DNA of 64,000 nt from JADHTT01 sp964633845 (GTDB lineage: Bacteria > Campylobacterota > Campylobacteria > Campylobacterales > Arcobacteraceae), in assembly GCA_964633845.1 (NCBI GenBank), contig CAZWLA010000003.1:10545-74544 (forward strand), given 5' to 3'. Positions within the stretch are counted from its first letter, which is position 1; each line of letters begins with the position of its first letter. The translations under genes and the position numbers were made by a program. This document shows positions 1 through 9,046 of the stretch, piece after piece. Under the pieces are notes generated by a model, which searched no databases, was not told the origin of the DNA, and saw only the letters and a list, made by a program, of their open reading frames with translations.

Positions 1-823
1 TGGCTCCTAGCTTTTCTTTATAGTAATCTAGCATAATTTCAATATTTTTTTGTAATTTTAGTGGAATATTAAGATTTAATGTTGCACCATCTTTCCTTTG
101 GATAATAGTGGAGTTTTTATTAAATGATATTTGAGAAATTACATCTCTTTCTCCTTTTAATTTACCATCAGTATAGCTATTTAGTTGATTATTGTATTGT
201 TTTTCTAAACCTTTAATACCATTTACTTTTGTAGTACCATCTTTAGATTCATATTTTGATAGATACCCAATAATAGGGGTAAGAGAATTGTCATAAGGAA
301 AAATTCTTTTTTCCCCACTCTCTTTTAGATCAAGGCCAATTATAATAGGACTACCACTAATTATATAAGGTTTAAATACATTTAGTCGTCTTAATTTAAA
401 TGCTAGTAGTTTAAGATTTTTTGCTGCTCTTGAATCTATATTATAGGATAATACAAAAGTACCTTTTCTCTTTTTTTGTAATCCTTCATTGATTTTATTT
501 AAAACTATTTGTTTGTCAATTCCACTGTATATTGAAAATAAAGCGACAAATAGATCTTTTTTATCTGTATCAAAACATCTAGTATCTATGGTAGCTTTGT
601 ATACTTTCTTTGCTGTAGATATTTTAAAATTATCAGCACTTAATATATCTCCCCTTACAGCCATCTCTTTTTTAGATGAGTATAGGCCTGGCATTTTTCT
701 TTTTTCTTTTATAGTATTAATAACAGAAAAAAATAGAAGTAATACTATTATAAATATAATACTAATAAGCCAGCCAACCTTTTTAGTTTTTGACTTTGAT
801 ATCTCTTGTTTATGGGAGTGCAA
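1..823 (-). CDS. ftsI: Penicillin-binding protein, FtsI/PBP2 class B (N-terminal part)
   Basis: The 3' part lies beyond the window, so only about 274 codons are seen. A single membrane segment lies at about residues 18-35 (VGWLISIIFIIVLLLFFSVI). It is followed by the RGDI motif that opens the non-penicillin-binding dimerisation domain of class B PBPs, and the sequence continues into that domain (IPLKLQKNIE). The catalytic transpeptidase domain is off-window. The family cross-links septal or lateral-wall peptidoglycan together with FtsW or RodA. No ATG is available: the in-frame stop upstream and an AGGG box point to the TTG at 823. It is divergent from ftsW, which favours FtsI over PBP2/MrdA, but the seen part does not settle this. 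Confidence 0.8.
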   Translation of the reverse strand, partial: MHSHKQEISKSKTKKVGWLISIIFIIVLLLFFSVINTIKEKRKMPGLYSSKKEMAVRGDILSADNFKISTAKKVYKATIDTRCFDTDKKDLFVALFSIYSGIDKQIVLNKINEGLQKKRKGTFVLSYNIDSRAAKNLKLLAFKLRRLNVFKPYIISGSPIIIGLDLKESGEKRIFPYDNSLTPIIGYLSKYESKDGTTKVNGIKGLEKQYNNQLNSYTDGKLKGERDVISQISFNKNSTIIQRKDGATLNLNIPLKLQKNIEIMLDYYKEKLGA

Positions 824-872
824 TAATAGCCCTTTTAAGAAAGTTTCTAAAAGTTTTTATGTATACTTCAAC

Positions 873-2108
873 ATGAATTATAGCCAAGATACTATTAAAG
901 AAGTTAAGCCATCAAAAATAAATCATGAAGTAGATAGTGTACTTTTTATTGCTGCGTCTTTACTTATTATGATTAGTATAATTTTCTCATATTCTTTATC
1001 TATTTATACAGTTGAACATATTGGTGCATCACAATTTCATTTTTTTCTAAGACAGCTTATAGTTGGTACTATAGGTATTATGTTGATGTGGAGTATTGGA
1101 CAATTTAATCTAGATAAATACTTTGATAAATTAGGATCATTTTTTTTCTGGGGATTTCTTTTTATCATTGTTATTATGCCATGGCTTCCAAGTTTTTTAG
1201 TTAAAGAGGTTTATGGTGCTACAAGATGGATTAAACTTCCATTCTTATCACTATCTCCTGTAGAGTTTTTTAAGATAGGATTTGTTTTTATTATTGCAAA
1301 ATCATTTGCAAATAGATTGATTAAAAAACCAAAACATATGCCACTTAAAGAGGAAAGTTTACTATATCTTCCATATATGCTTATTTTTGTATTGTTAGGT
1401 ATTTTTGTTGCTTGGTTACAAAAAGACTTTGGACAGTTTGTTTTATTATTACTTGTAGCATCTACATTGCTCATTTTTGCAAATAGAAGTTTAAAGATCT
1501 TTGCTATTTTGGGTGGAGTTATGTTAGTTGTTCTATTTATATTAATTAGAATTGCTCCTCATAGAGTTCAAAGAATTCAAGGTTGGTGGAGTATGGTGCA
1601 AGATAATTTTTTAAGTATTATGCCTGATAGTATGGCAAGTGTATTAAGAGTCACAGGATTTGGTGAACCATATCAAGTAGGACACTCTTTAAATGCTATT
1701 AATAATGGTGGCTTCACTGGTGTAGGGCTAGGTGAGGGTGCTTTAAAAATGGGATTTTTAAGTGAGGTGCATACAGATTTTGTTTTGGCTGGTATTACTG
1801 AGGAGATAGGCTTTATTGGTTTATTTTTTGTAGTTGGATTATTATTGATTGTAGTACAAAGGATGATTAGAATTAGTAGACGTGTAGAGGATAATATTTA
1901 TCATCTATTTACGCTTGGTATTGCTTTAATAATCGTTTTTGCATTGTTAATAAATTTTGGCGGTATTACAGGATCTATACCAATTAAGGGTATGGCTGTA
2001 CCACTTTTAAGTTATGGTGGAAGTTCAATGTTATCAATGTGTATAGCTATTGGATTAGTATTGTCAATTAGTAGAAAAGTACCTATTGCTAAAAAAAGAG
2101 GTCATTAA
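873..2108 (+). CDS. ftsW: Septal peptidoglycan glycosyltransferase FtsW
   Basis: This is a SEDS-family polytopic membrane protein of 411 residues, the usual length for FtsW. About ten hydrophobic segments are visible. The C-terminal loop contains the family signature around GSIPIKGMAVPLLSYGGSSM, and GATRWIKL with SPVEFFKIG are typical of FtsW/RodA. The family polymerises lipid II at the septum with a class B PBP. The open frame extends left to 489, but that extension runs antisense to the divergent ftsI-type gene, so the ATG at 873 is chosen. The Shine-Dalgarno before this ATG is weak. murG downstream supports FtsW rather than RodA. Confidence 0.9.
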   Translation: MNYSQDTIKEVKPSKINHEVDSVLFIAASLLIMISIIFSYSLSIYTVEHIGASQFHFFLRQLIVGTIGIMLMWSIGQFNLDKYFDKLGSFFFWGFLFIIVIMPWLPSFLVKEVYGATRWIKLPFLSLSPVEFFKIGFVFIIAKSFANRLIKKPKHMPLKEESLLYLPYMLIFVLLGIFVAWLQKDFGQFVLLLLVASTLLIFANRSLKIFAILGGVMLVVLFILIRIAPHRVQRIQGWWSMVQDNFLSIMPDSMASVLRVTGFGEPYQVGHSLNAINNGGFTGVGLGEGALKMGFLSEVHTDFVLAGITEEIGFIGLFFVVGLLLIVVQRMIRISRRVEDNIYHLFTLGIALIIVFALLINFGGITGSIPIKGMAVPLLSYGGSSMLSMCIAIGLVLSISRKVPIAKKRGH

Positions 2109-2116
2109 GTCATACG

Positions 2117-2348
2117 AACTAATTAATCACTAAGAAAGTAGTTTTAGAGATATCTTAATACAAGGCAGAATATCAAAATCGTATAATCATACGATGAAGA
2201 TGTTCTAACGAAGTAGTAAGGTATCTATAAGACTATATATCAGTACTATTACTGCTTTAAAGATATTTCAATTTACAGAAGTAAATTTTTATATCTTTTC
2301 ATTGTACTAGCACTAATCTATAGTCTCTTTATTAGAGATTAATTAGTT
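2117..2348. repeat. Intergenic element bounded by 17-bp inverted repeats
   Basis: The spacer between ftsW and murG is bounded by AACTAATTAATCACTAA (2117-2133) and its inverse at 2332-2348, with 16 of 17 positions matching. Inside are the hairpin TCGTAT-AATC-ATACGA and a stretch near 2190-2225 (ATGAAG...GAAGTAGT...GTAT) that resembles the interior of the element at 9681-9820. It contains no plausible gene. It may be a small non-autonomous (MITE-like) insertion or a structured RNA spacer; only the inverted repeats are seen directly. Confidence 0.45.
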
Positions 2349-2361
2349 GGAAGGACTTAAA

Positions 2362-3378
2362 ATGATAAATACGATAGTAGTTACAGGTGGTGGGACTGGT
2401 GGACATCTTAGTATCGCAAAAGTTTTAATTGATGGCTTTAAACAAAGAGGCTATAAAGTCATTTTTATAGGTTCTACTAAGGGTGCTGATAAAGATTGGT
2501 TTGAAAACTATCCAAATTTAGATAAAGCATATTTTTTGGACACCAAAGGTGTAGTTAATCAAAACTTTATAGGTAAGGTTAAATCGTTATTTATGATAGC
2601 AAAAGCAAGTAGGAAATCACTAGATATATTTAAAGAATATAATGTAAATAAAGTTATTAGTGTCGGTGGATTTTCAGCATCACCAGCATCATTTGCAGCT
2701 ATTATTTCTGGAATAGACTTCTATATTCATGAACAAAATTCTGTGATGGGTAGACTAAACTCACTTACATCAAAAATAGCAAAAGAGGTATTTGGATCTT
2801 ATGATAATGCTACTTTTAAAGTGGATTATCCTGTAGATCAAATATACTTTGATAATCAAAGAGTAAGAGAAGAATGTAAAACTATTATATTTCTTGGTGG
2901 TTCACAAGGGGCAAGTGCTATAAATGAATTTGCACTAAAAGTTGCTCCAAAGCTAACAAAACAAAATATAAAAATAATACATCAAGCTGGTATAAATAAT
3001 TATGAATCTATACAGTTAGAGTATGAAAAGCTTGGTATTGATGCTGATTGTTTTGGTTTTAGTACAGATTTAGTATCTAAGATTAAAACATCAGATTTAG
3101 CAGTATGTAGAGCAGGTGCTGGTACAGTATGGGAATTGTGTGCATCTGGTATACCGGCACTTTATGTACCATATCCATATGCTGCATCAAACCATCAATA
3201 TTTTAATGCAAAGTTTATATGTGATCAAAATTTAAGTTTTGTAGTAAATCAAAATGATTTAAGTGAAAGTAAATTATTTGAGCTTATTGATAGTAATATA
3301 AAAGAGAAAAGTAAAGGCTTAATAGATTTAATTAAGCCTGATGGTTTATCTAGTATGATTAAACGTATCGTTCATTAG
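2362..3378 (+). CDS. murG: UDP-GlcNAc transferase MurG
   Basis: It is a GT28-family glycosyltransferase of 338 residues that adds GlcNAc to lipid I to give lipid II at the inner membrane face. The N-terminal glycine-rich GGGTGGHL motif binds the lipid carrier. HEQNSVMGRLN, FLGGSQGASAIN and the sugar-nucleotide site RAGAGTVWELCASGIPAL are all present. The start is ATG 2362 behind a strong GGAAGGA; an in-frame TTG at 2347 lies upstream of that site and is rejected. The last 33 bases overlap the convergent 3' end of plsC. Confidence 0.95.
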   Translation: MINTIVVTGGGTGGHLSIAKVLIDGFKQRGYKVIFIGSTKGADKDWFENYPNLDKAYFLDTKGVVNQNFIGKVKSLFMIAKASRKSLDIFKEYNVNKVISVGGFSASPASFAAIISGIDFYIHEQNSVMGRLNSLTSKIAKEVFGSYDNATFKVDYPVDQIYFDNQRVREECKTIIFLGGSQGASAINEFALKVAPKLTKQNIKIIHQAGINNYESIQLEYEKLGIDADCFGFSTDLVSKIKTSDLAVCRAGAGTVWELCASGIPALYVPYPYAASNHQYFNAKFICDQNLSFVVNQNDLSESKLFELIDSNIKEKSKGLIDLIKPDGLSSMIKRIVH

Positions 3379-4029
3379 TTTTTCTGTATCTTCAAACCAA
3401 GTAGAGCCTTTTTTAGCTTGTATAGCAGGTAAATAGGTAATTTTAACTACTCCACTTTGTGCTTTAAATCCTTGAGAATCCATCAGGTTTCTTGTATTTG
3501 TTAGTATTATTGGCTGTACTAGCATATTATGTTTTTGTGCTATTAGTTTTGCACCTGATTTAAATTTAAGTAATCGATGTCCTTTACTTCTAGTACCTTC
3601 AGGGAATATAGCCACTGGTCTTTTTTCATCAAATTTTTTAATTTTTGTCTCTTTTAATAATTTTGCCAAGCCAGCTTTGTTTTCTCTATCAACAATAATC
3701 ATTTTTGGTAATTTTAGCACAAGCCCAAAAAATGGTATTTTAGCAATCTCTTTTTTGGCTATCCATGCTATATTTCTTGTGTAAATTGCTTCAAATATTA
3801 TAATGTCAAGCATAGATTGGTGATTTAATATTATTAGATCTGCATTTTCATCTTGTGTACCTTCAATTTCAAGCGTAATACCTAATAATTTTAATTGAAG
3901 AGCACCCCATACTCTTCTAATTTTATGGTTACTTTTATTGAATAAAAACATAAGTATGATTACTATAGTTACAGTTATAAGAAGTTGTATTGTTGTTAAA
4001 AAGTACCGTGTATATTTAAAAATTGTCAT
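3346..4029 (-). CDS. plsC: 1-acyl-sn-glycerol-3-phosphate acyltransferase PlsC
   Basis: This 227-residue protein belongs to the LPLAT family, which makes phosphatidic acid at the membrane. The catalytic block I NHQSMLD (NHxxxxD) and block III FPEGTRS are both present. A hydrophobic segment at residues 12-32 anchors it. The ATG overlaps the stop of the upstream SH3-domain membrane protein gene by four bases (ATGA), so the two are probably translationally coupled. The 3' end overlaps murG on the other strand. Confidence 0.92.
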   Translation of the reverse strand: MTIFKYTRYFLTTIQLLITVTIVIILMFLFNKSNHKIRRVWGALQLKLLGITLEIEGTQDENADLIILNHQSMLDIIIFEAIYTRNIAWIAKKEIAKIPFFGLVLKLPKMIIVDRENKAGLAKLLKETKIKKFDEKRPVAIFPEGTRSKGHRLLKFKSGAKLIAQKHNMLVQPIILTNTRNLMDSQGFKAQSGVVKITYLPAIQAKKGSTWFEDTEKLMNDTFNHTR

Positions 4030-5090
4030 TGTTTAATCCATCCAATTGTTTCATTTGAGAGCATAATTTTAGCAAAACCATTCTTTGTTTCAAGAAGTTC
4101 AACATTTTGTACTTTTTGTGTTGTTTTAAATATTGTAGAACCCTTTAGTGGTAATATATAAATTTGAGTCCCTTTGGGTATATTAATTGTTTGATAGGGT
4201 AGTGATATTATAATAAATAATATAATAGTTATTAAGGCAAATAGTAGGGTTGCTTTACTTCTTTTCCTAAAATAAAAAACAATAAATAATACAAATAATA
4301 AGACAAGTATGACTTTTTGATAAAATAGCAATTTAGAATTTTGTGGATTTAAATCTGTTTGAGTACTGACTAATTCATCAGTTAATATAATTGGTATACT
4401 TATGGTTTCAAATTGCTTTTTAGATACATTATAATATTTAAAAATGATGTTTTCATCATCTCTTGGTGCTATTACATAATAGTATGCACTTTTAATATTA
4501 TTATTTACGGTAAAATCCTCTATACCTTGCTTATCGTATTGTTTTAGTTGAAAGTCTTCCAGGTTTGAATCAGTTGCTTCTATTTCAAGTACAGAAAGTA
4601 ATAGCTTATTGTTATATTGTTTTGTAGTTTGTCCTTTTATATAAATATTCTTTGCTATAACATTTGAGAATAATTTATCATCAATTGCAATTTTATTAAA
4701 ATTTATATTTATTGGGTTTAATGTTTTACTATATTTAATATTCGTCTCTTGGTCTAAAAGGAGTAGTGTTATTTCAGGAAGTAAAAAATCTTTATTTGAT
4801 ACTTTGAATTTATATATATTATAAAATTCATTTTTATTTATTTGCTTCCATTTTGAATCTGCATTCAACAAGATAATATTTTTTTGATTGTTGAATTTTG
4901 TTTGAACAGCATTAAAGTCTTTAGCTACAATAATTGCTTTTACTCTTATAGAAAAAACTTGATTTGTATATACATTTTTAGGGTGCTCTACATGATATAG
5001 ATATAGATTTTCACTTTGATCCTCTTGTGAAGATGAGTTAGCATATAGTGAAGAAAAAACGAAAAGTAGAGTAAGTAGAATTGATCTCAT
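4026..5090 (-). CDS. Membrane protein with periplasmic N-terminal and C-terminal SH3-like domains
   Basis: I do not recognise a named family. The protein has 354 residues. It begins with a signal peptide (MRSILLTLLFVFSSLYANS), followed by a beta-rich periplasmic region of about 230 residues. Two close membrane segments lie at about residues 255-300. The C-terminal 55 residues (GTQIYILPL...ETIGWIK) look like a bacterial SH3 domain of the kind that binds cell wall. The arrangement loosely resembles BatD-type proteins, but I cannot claim homology. It lies 26 bases after purQ and overlaps plsC, suggesting an envelope role in a mixed operon. Confidence 0.6.
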   Translation of the reverse strand: MRSILLTLLFVFSSLYANSSSQEDQSENLYLYHVEHPKNVYTNQVFSIRVKAIIVAKDFNAVQTKFNNQKNIILLNADSKWKQINKNEFYNIYKFKVSNKDFLLPEITLLLLDQETNIKYSKTLNPININFNKIAIDDKLFSNVIAKNIYIKGQTTKQYNNKLLLSVLEIEATDSNLEDFQLKQYDKQGIEDFTVNNNIKSAYYYVIAPRDDENIIFKYYNVSKKQFETISIPIILTDELVSTQTDLNPQNSKLLFYQKVILVLLFVLFIVFYFRKRSKATLLFALITIILFIIISLPYQTINIPKGTQIYILPLKGSTIFKTTQKVQNVELLETKNGFAKIMLSNETIGWIKQ

Positions 5091-5116
5091 ATTACTCTAT
5101 TCTTCATTTGTTAGGG

Positions 5117-5788
5117 TTATTTGAAGAAACCTTGAAGCATTTTAACTCCATCGTCACATCCAAGTAAAGATTCAATTGCTCTTTCTGGGTGAGGCATTAA
5201 ACCAAATACATTTTTATCTTTATTGCAAACACCAGCAATTTGTTCTACACTACCATTTAATATTTGGTTTTCACCAGATTCATTACAGTACCTAAGTAAA
5301 ACTTGATCATTTGCTTCTAATTCTTTGAGACCATCTGGATCTATAAAATAGTTTCCATCGTGATGTGCTACAGGAATATTTACAACATCATTAATTTCTA
5401 ATTCTTGTAAAAATGTATTATTATTATTTACAACTTTTAAATGATGGTATTTTGATATAAAATGTAGATTATCATTTCTTTTTAATGCACCTGGAAGTAA
5501 ACCAGTCTCAGTTAAAATTTGAAATCCATTACAGATACCTAAAACTTTACCACCTTTAGATGCATAATCCTTTACGGCATCCATAATTGGTGCAAACTTT
5601 GCTAAAGCACCAGATCTAAGGTAGTCACCATAAGAGAATCCACCAGGTACAACAACAAGATCTGTATCACTTGGAATTGAATTTTCTTCATGCCAAATAA
5701 TATTAACTTGTGCACCTAGTTTTTCAAATGCATACTTTGTATCATATTCACAGTTTGTACCAGGAAATTGTAATACTGAAACTTTCAT
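5117..5788 (-). CDS. purQ: Phosphoribosylformylglycinamidine synthase, glutaminase subunit PurQ
   Basis: This class I glutamine amidotransferase of 223 residues supplies ammonia to PurL for the fourth step of purine synthesis. The nucleophile cysteine lies in LGICNGFQIL, and the His/Glu of the triad are in MPHPERAIE. The N terminus VSVLQFPGTNCEYD is typical. The start codon lies two bases after the purS stop, forming the small-subunit purS-purQ system that accompanies the short type of PurL. PurL itself is not in the window. Confidence 0.96.
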   Translation of the reverse strand: MKVSVLQFPGTNCEYDTKYAFEKLGAQVNIIWHEENSIPSDTDLVVVPGGFSYGDYLRSGALAKFAPIMDAVKDYASKGGKVLGICNGFQILTETGLLPGALKRNDNLHFISKYHHLKVVNNNNTFLQELEINDVVNIPVAHHDGNYFIDPDGLKELEANDQVLLRYCNESGENQILNGSVEQIAGVCNKDKNVFGLMPHPERAIESLLGCDDGVKMLQGFFK

Positions 5789-5790
5789 GA

Positions 5791-6036
5791 CTATGCTTCT
5801 ATAGTGATATCGTAATCTTCGATTACTGTGTTAGCTAATAATTGCTCACACATTTTAGCAGCTTGCTCTTTTGCAGTTGCTTCATCATTGCAATTAAGCT
5901 CCATAATGATTTGTTTACCAACTCTTACATCAGTTACAATCTCTTTAAATCCTTGAGTGTCCAATGTATGATGAGTTGCTTTACCTTGTGAGTCTAATAC
6001 TCCATTTTTAAGTGCTATATTAATAATTGCTTTCAA
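5791..6036 (-). CDS. purS: Phosphoribosylformylglycinamidine synthase subunit PurS
   Basis: This 81-residue protein bridges PurQ and PurL in the three-part FGAM synthase. The family pattern is seen in VLDSQGKATHHTLDTQGF (usually VLDPQGxAV) and VRVGKQI. It is placed directly between purC and purQ, with a two-base gap to purQ. Length and context agree with the family. Confidence 0.92.
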   Translation of the reverse strand: MKAIINIALKNGVLDSQGKATHHTLDTQGFKEIVTDVRVGKQIIMELNCNDEATAKEQAAKMCEQLLANTVIEDYDITIEA

Positions 6037-6074
6037 TTGTTTTCCTTCTACTTTATTTGTGATTATATCTAAAA

Positions 6075-7028
6075 TTACTTATTTAACCTATTATAGATAG
6101 TTTCATATCCATCTAAAATACCATCTTTAATTGATTGTGGTACATTTACTTCTAGTTTTTGTCCAGGTTTAAGTTCTTTTGATTTTTCTTTCCAATTTTC
6201 TTTTTTACCAAAATCTCTCAATATTTGTTTATCCATTGAAAGGAAATTTCCTGCATCAAAATTATCTTTTTCAATAAATCTTGAACTTTCAGGTGTTAAA
6301 ACTTCATCACCAAGAACCCATTTACCATTTTTATCAACAAATACCTCAAGTTTTGTATCAACAATAATGATTCCATTATCACAAGCAAATTTAGTAAAGT
6401 CTTTAAATAAAGATTCTAAGCTAGAAATAATTTCTGGAAAAATCTCTCTAACTTTAGCAGAGTTTAATGGCTCATCTTTAATACCTTTTGTAGTAGGTGT
6501 AAAGATTGGTGTTTCAAACTTATGCCATTGAGGAAGAGTAGATGATAAATTTAGTCCATATGGGTCATTTCCATTTTGACATGCATCGTATAGTGAACCA
6601 GTTAAGTAATTTCTAAAAATAAATTCAAACTGTACAACTTCCCCATCAATTTGGGCTTCTAGTGGTTTACATAGTTCCATTAGTTGACATCTAGGGGCAC
6701 ACTTCAATGTTTGGTCAACTTGCTCATCTAGTATAGCAGTTGCAATACCAGCATCTTTAGCATATTTAGCACCACTATTTGAAATAGATGTTTGCCAAAT
6801 ACCTTTTCCTTCAATTTCTAAATTTAATGGAATATCAAATACTGAAGAACGATCGCTTCTTACTAGTAATACTTTTTGGTCATCACCTGGACAAGTATAA
6901 AGATCAGCATTTTTACCAATATAGAATAGGTTGTATCCTATGTTTTCTAATTCTTCAATACCTTTTTGTGTTGTAGTTTTTTTTGATTGAGGCCAAAGAC
7001 CAAGTTCAATTATTTTTTCTATGTTCAT
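6075..7028 (-). CDS. purC: SAICAR synthase PurC
   Basis: It joins aspartate to CAIR in purine synthesis. The 317-residue form is the longer type. Visible motifs are VRSDRSSVFD near the N terminus, FRNYLTGSLYD, IIVDTKLEVF with the acidic ATP/Mg site, and LGDEVLTPESSRF. It lies 38 bases before purS and nine bases after ctpA on the same strand. Confidence 0.95.
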   Translation of the reverse strand: MNIEKIIELGLWPQSKKTTTQKGIEELENIGYNLFYIGKNADLYTCPGDDQKVLLVRSDRSSVFDIPLNLEIEGKGIWQTSISNSGAKYAKDAGIATAILDEQVDQTLKCAPRCQLMELCKPLEAQIDGEVVQFEFIFRNYLTGSLYDACQNGNDPYGLNLSSTLPQWHKFETPIFTPTTKGIKDEPLNSAKVREIFPEIISSLESLFKDFTKFACDNGIIIVDTKLEVFVDKNGKWVLGDEVLTPESSRFIEKDNFDAGNFLSMDKQILRDFGKKENWKEKSKELKPGQKLEVNVPQSIKDGILDGYETIYNRLNK

Positions 7029-7037
7029 ATTATAGTC

Positions 7038-8330
7038 CTATTTATGTGTTAAAATTAATGCTTTTAGTATGTTTATACCAGATTGTAGTTGATTGTCATC
7101 ATCAAGATTTTTTTGAGTTAAGATAGTTTTATCTTCTTTCTTATCCTCTTTTTTCTTTTCTACACCATTTGCTTTATCAAGTTCACCCTCAAGATGTTTT
7201 TTTAGATCAGATTCTTTTATAGAAAAATCATTTTCTTTTTTAGTGATTGATTTACCTCTATAGCTGATAATATCAGGGGTAACACCAACTGCTTGAATAG
7301 TTCTACCACTTGGTAAGTAGTATTTAGCAATAGTTAGTTTGATACCTTCTTGTTTATCATTTGTAATTGGTAGTACAACTTGAACAGATCCTTTACCAAA
7401 TGTTTTTTCACCAACTACTATAGCTCTTTTGTGGTCTTGTAGTGCTCCAGATACAATCTCACTAGCACTAGCACTTCCTTCATTTACAAGGACAACCATT
7501 GGTAGTTTTGTAAGTGTTGATTCTTTTGTAGCATTAAAGTTTTCATCTTCTTGACTATCTCTACCTTTTTGAGATACGACAATACCACTATCTATAAATA
7601 AATCTGTGGCATCAATAGCTTGAGTTAAAAGTCCACCAGGATTATTTCTAAGATCTAAAATAATACCTTTTGTATCTTCTTTATATTGTTTAATATATTT
7701 TGTTAGGTCTTTTGCTACTTTTGAATCAAAAGATGAAACTCGTAAGTATAAAATATCTTCAAATTTTTTGGCATGTACTGATTGTATTTTAATAATATCT
7801 CTTGTGATATCTATTTTAAGAGGTTTGTTTTCACCTTTTCTTACAATAGTAAGTTTAATAGTAGTTTTAGGCTTCCCTCTCATATGCTTTACAGCCTCAT
7901 CCAATGTAATATCAATTGTAGATTTTTCATCAATTTTTAATATGATATCTCCAGATTCAATACCGGCTTTTTGTGCAGGTGTATCATCAATTGGAGATAT
8001 TACAGTAAGTGCTCCATCTCTTAACCCTACAACAATTCCAAGTCCACCAAATTCACCTTTTGTTTGAACTTTCATCTCTTTGAAGTGTTTTACATCCATA
8101 TATGTTGAATGAGCATCAAGTTCTTGCATTAAACCTTTAATAGACTTATTTACAATGTCATTTAGTTTTACATCATCAACATAATATTTTTCAACAAGTT
8201 GGATCACACCAGATAATTTAGCAAGTGATTCCATTCTTGTAGGTGTTCTCTCATCATCATTAGCTGTTGCATATGATGATATACTAAGAGATACTACTAA
8301 AAAAAGTTTTATTAGCATATTTAAACTCAT
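7038..8330 (-). CDS. ctpA: C-terminal processing peptidase (S41 family)
   Basis: The protein has 430 residues. A signal peptide (about residues 1-23) directs it to the periplasm. A PDZ domain (FGGLGIVVG to GDIILKID, about residues 95-165) binds substrate C termini. The S41 catalytic core holds the serine in EGSASASEI and the lysine in GEKTFGKGSVQ. The C-terminal 60 residues are charged and low in complexity (KKKEDKKEDK). It overlaps the hisA stop by four bases. The substrate is not evident from context. Confidence 0.92.
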   Translation of the reverse strand: MSLNMLIKLFLVVSLSISSYATANDDERTPTRMESLAKLSGVIQLVEKYYVDDVKLNDIVNKSIKGLMQELDAHSTYMDVKHFKEMKVQTKGEFGGLGIVVGLRDGALTVISPIDDTPAQKAGIESGDIILKIDEKSTIDITLDEAVKHMRGKPKTTIKLTIVRKGENKPLKIDITRDIIKIQSVHAKKFEDILYLRVSSFDSKVAKDLTKYIKQYKEDTKGIILDLRNNPGGLLTQAIDATDLFIDSGIVVSQKGRDSQEDENFNATKESTLTKLPMVVLVNEGSASASEIVSGALQDHKRAIVVGEKTFGKGSVQVVLPITNDKQEGIKLTIAKYYLPSGRTIQAVGVTPDIISYRGKSITKKENDFSIKESDLKKHLEGELDKANGVEKKKEDKKEDKTILTQKNLDDDNQLQSGINILKALILTHK

Positions 8331-9034
8331 AATTGTTTAAATCCCTCCTCTAAATCAAGTGTACCTTCATAGAAAGCTTTTCCAACAATTACACCTGCAA
8401 TATGTCCATTTGCTTTACAATTGATGATATCATCAATATCTTTTACTCCACCAGAGGCAACAGTATCAACACCACTTGCATCTGCAATCTCTTGTGTCCA
8501 ATTTACATTTACTCCACAAAGCATACCATCTTTGCTTATATCTGTACAGATAATAGCTTCAACACCAGCAGATGCAAATTCCTTAGCTAAGTCAGTTGCT
8601 TTCATATTTGAAACCTCTGCCCATCCTTCAACAGCTACCATTCCATCCATTGCATCAATACCAACAGCAATAGGATATTTTGCAGCCATATCTTTTACAA
8701 ATTGAGGGTCTTTTACAGCAATAGAACCTAAAATTAATCTATCGACACCAAGCTCTACATACATCTTGATAGTTTTTTCATCTCTAATACCACCACCAAG
8801 TTCTATTTTTAGATTACAGTTTTCTCTAATCTTTTTAATCTGTTCAAGATTTGCAGGTTCCCCAGCAAATGCACCATTTAGATCAACAATATGAAGCCAT
8901 TTAGAACCAAGTTCCTCAAATCTTTTGGCAACTTGCCAAGGCTCATCACTATATATCTTTGCACTATTCATTAGACCTTTGCTAAGTCTTACTGCTTTTC
9001 CATCTTTTAAATCTATTGCTGGTAATATATCCAT
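8327..9034 (-). CDS. hisA: Phosphoribosylformimino-5-aminoimidazole carboxamide ribotide isomerase HisA
   Basis: This is a (beta/alpha)8 isomerase of histidine synthesis, 235 residues long. The two catalytic aspartates are in PAIDLKDGKAVRL and AVGIDAMDG. Phosphate-binding glycines are in IELGGGIRD and VASGGVKD. It follows hisH by 12 bases and overlaps ctpA. hisF, which normally pairs with hisH, is not adjacent here. Confidence 0.96.
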   Translation of the reverse strand: MDILPAIDLKDGKAVRLSKGLMNSAKIYSDEPWQVAKRFEELGSKWLHIVDLNGAFAGEPANLEQIKKIRENCNLKIELGGGIRDEKTIKMYVELGVDRLILGSIAVKDPQFVKDMAAKYPIAVGIDAMDGMVAVEGWAEVSNMKATDLAKEFASAGVEAIICTDISKDGMLCGVNVNWTQEIADASGVDTVASGGVKDIDDIINCKANGHIAGVIVGKAFYEGTLDLEEGFKQL

Positions 9035-9046
9035 TTAGTTGTCCTT

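Noticed and set aside
489..872. N-terminal extension of the ftsW frame
   Set aside because: It runs antisense to the N-terminal half of the ftsI-type gene and has no homology to FtsW; the protein family starts near the ATG at 873.
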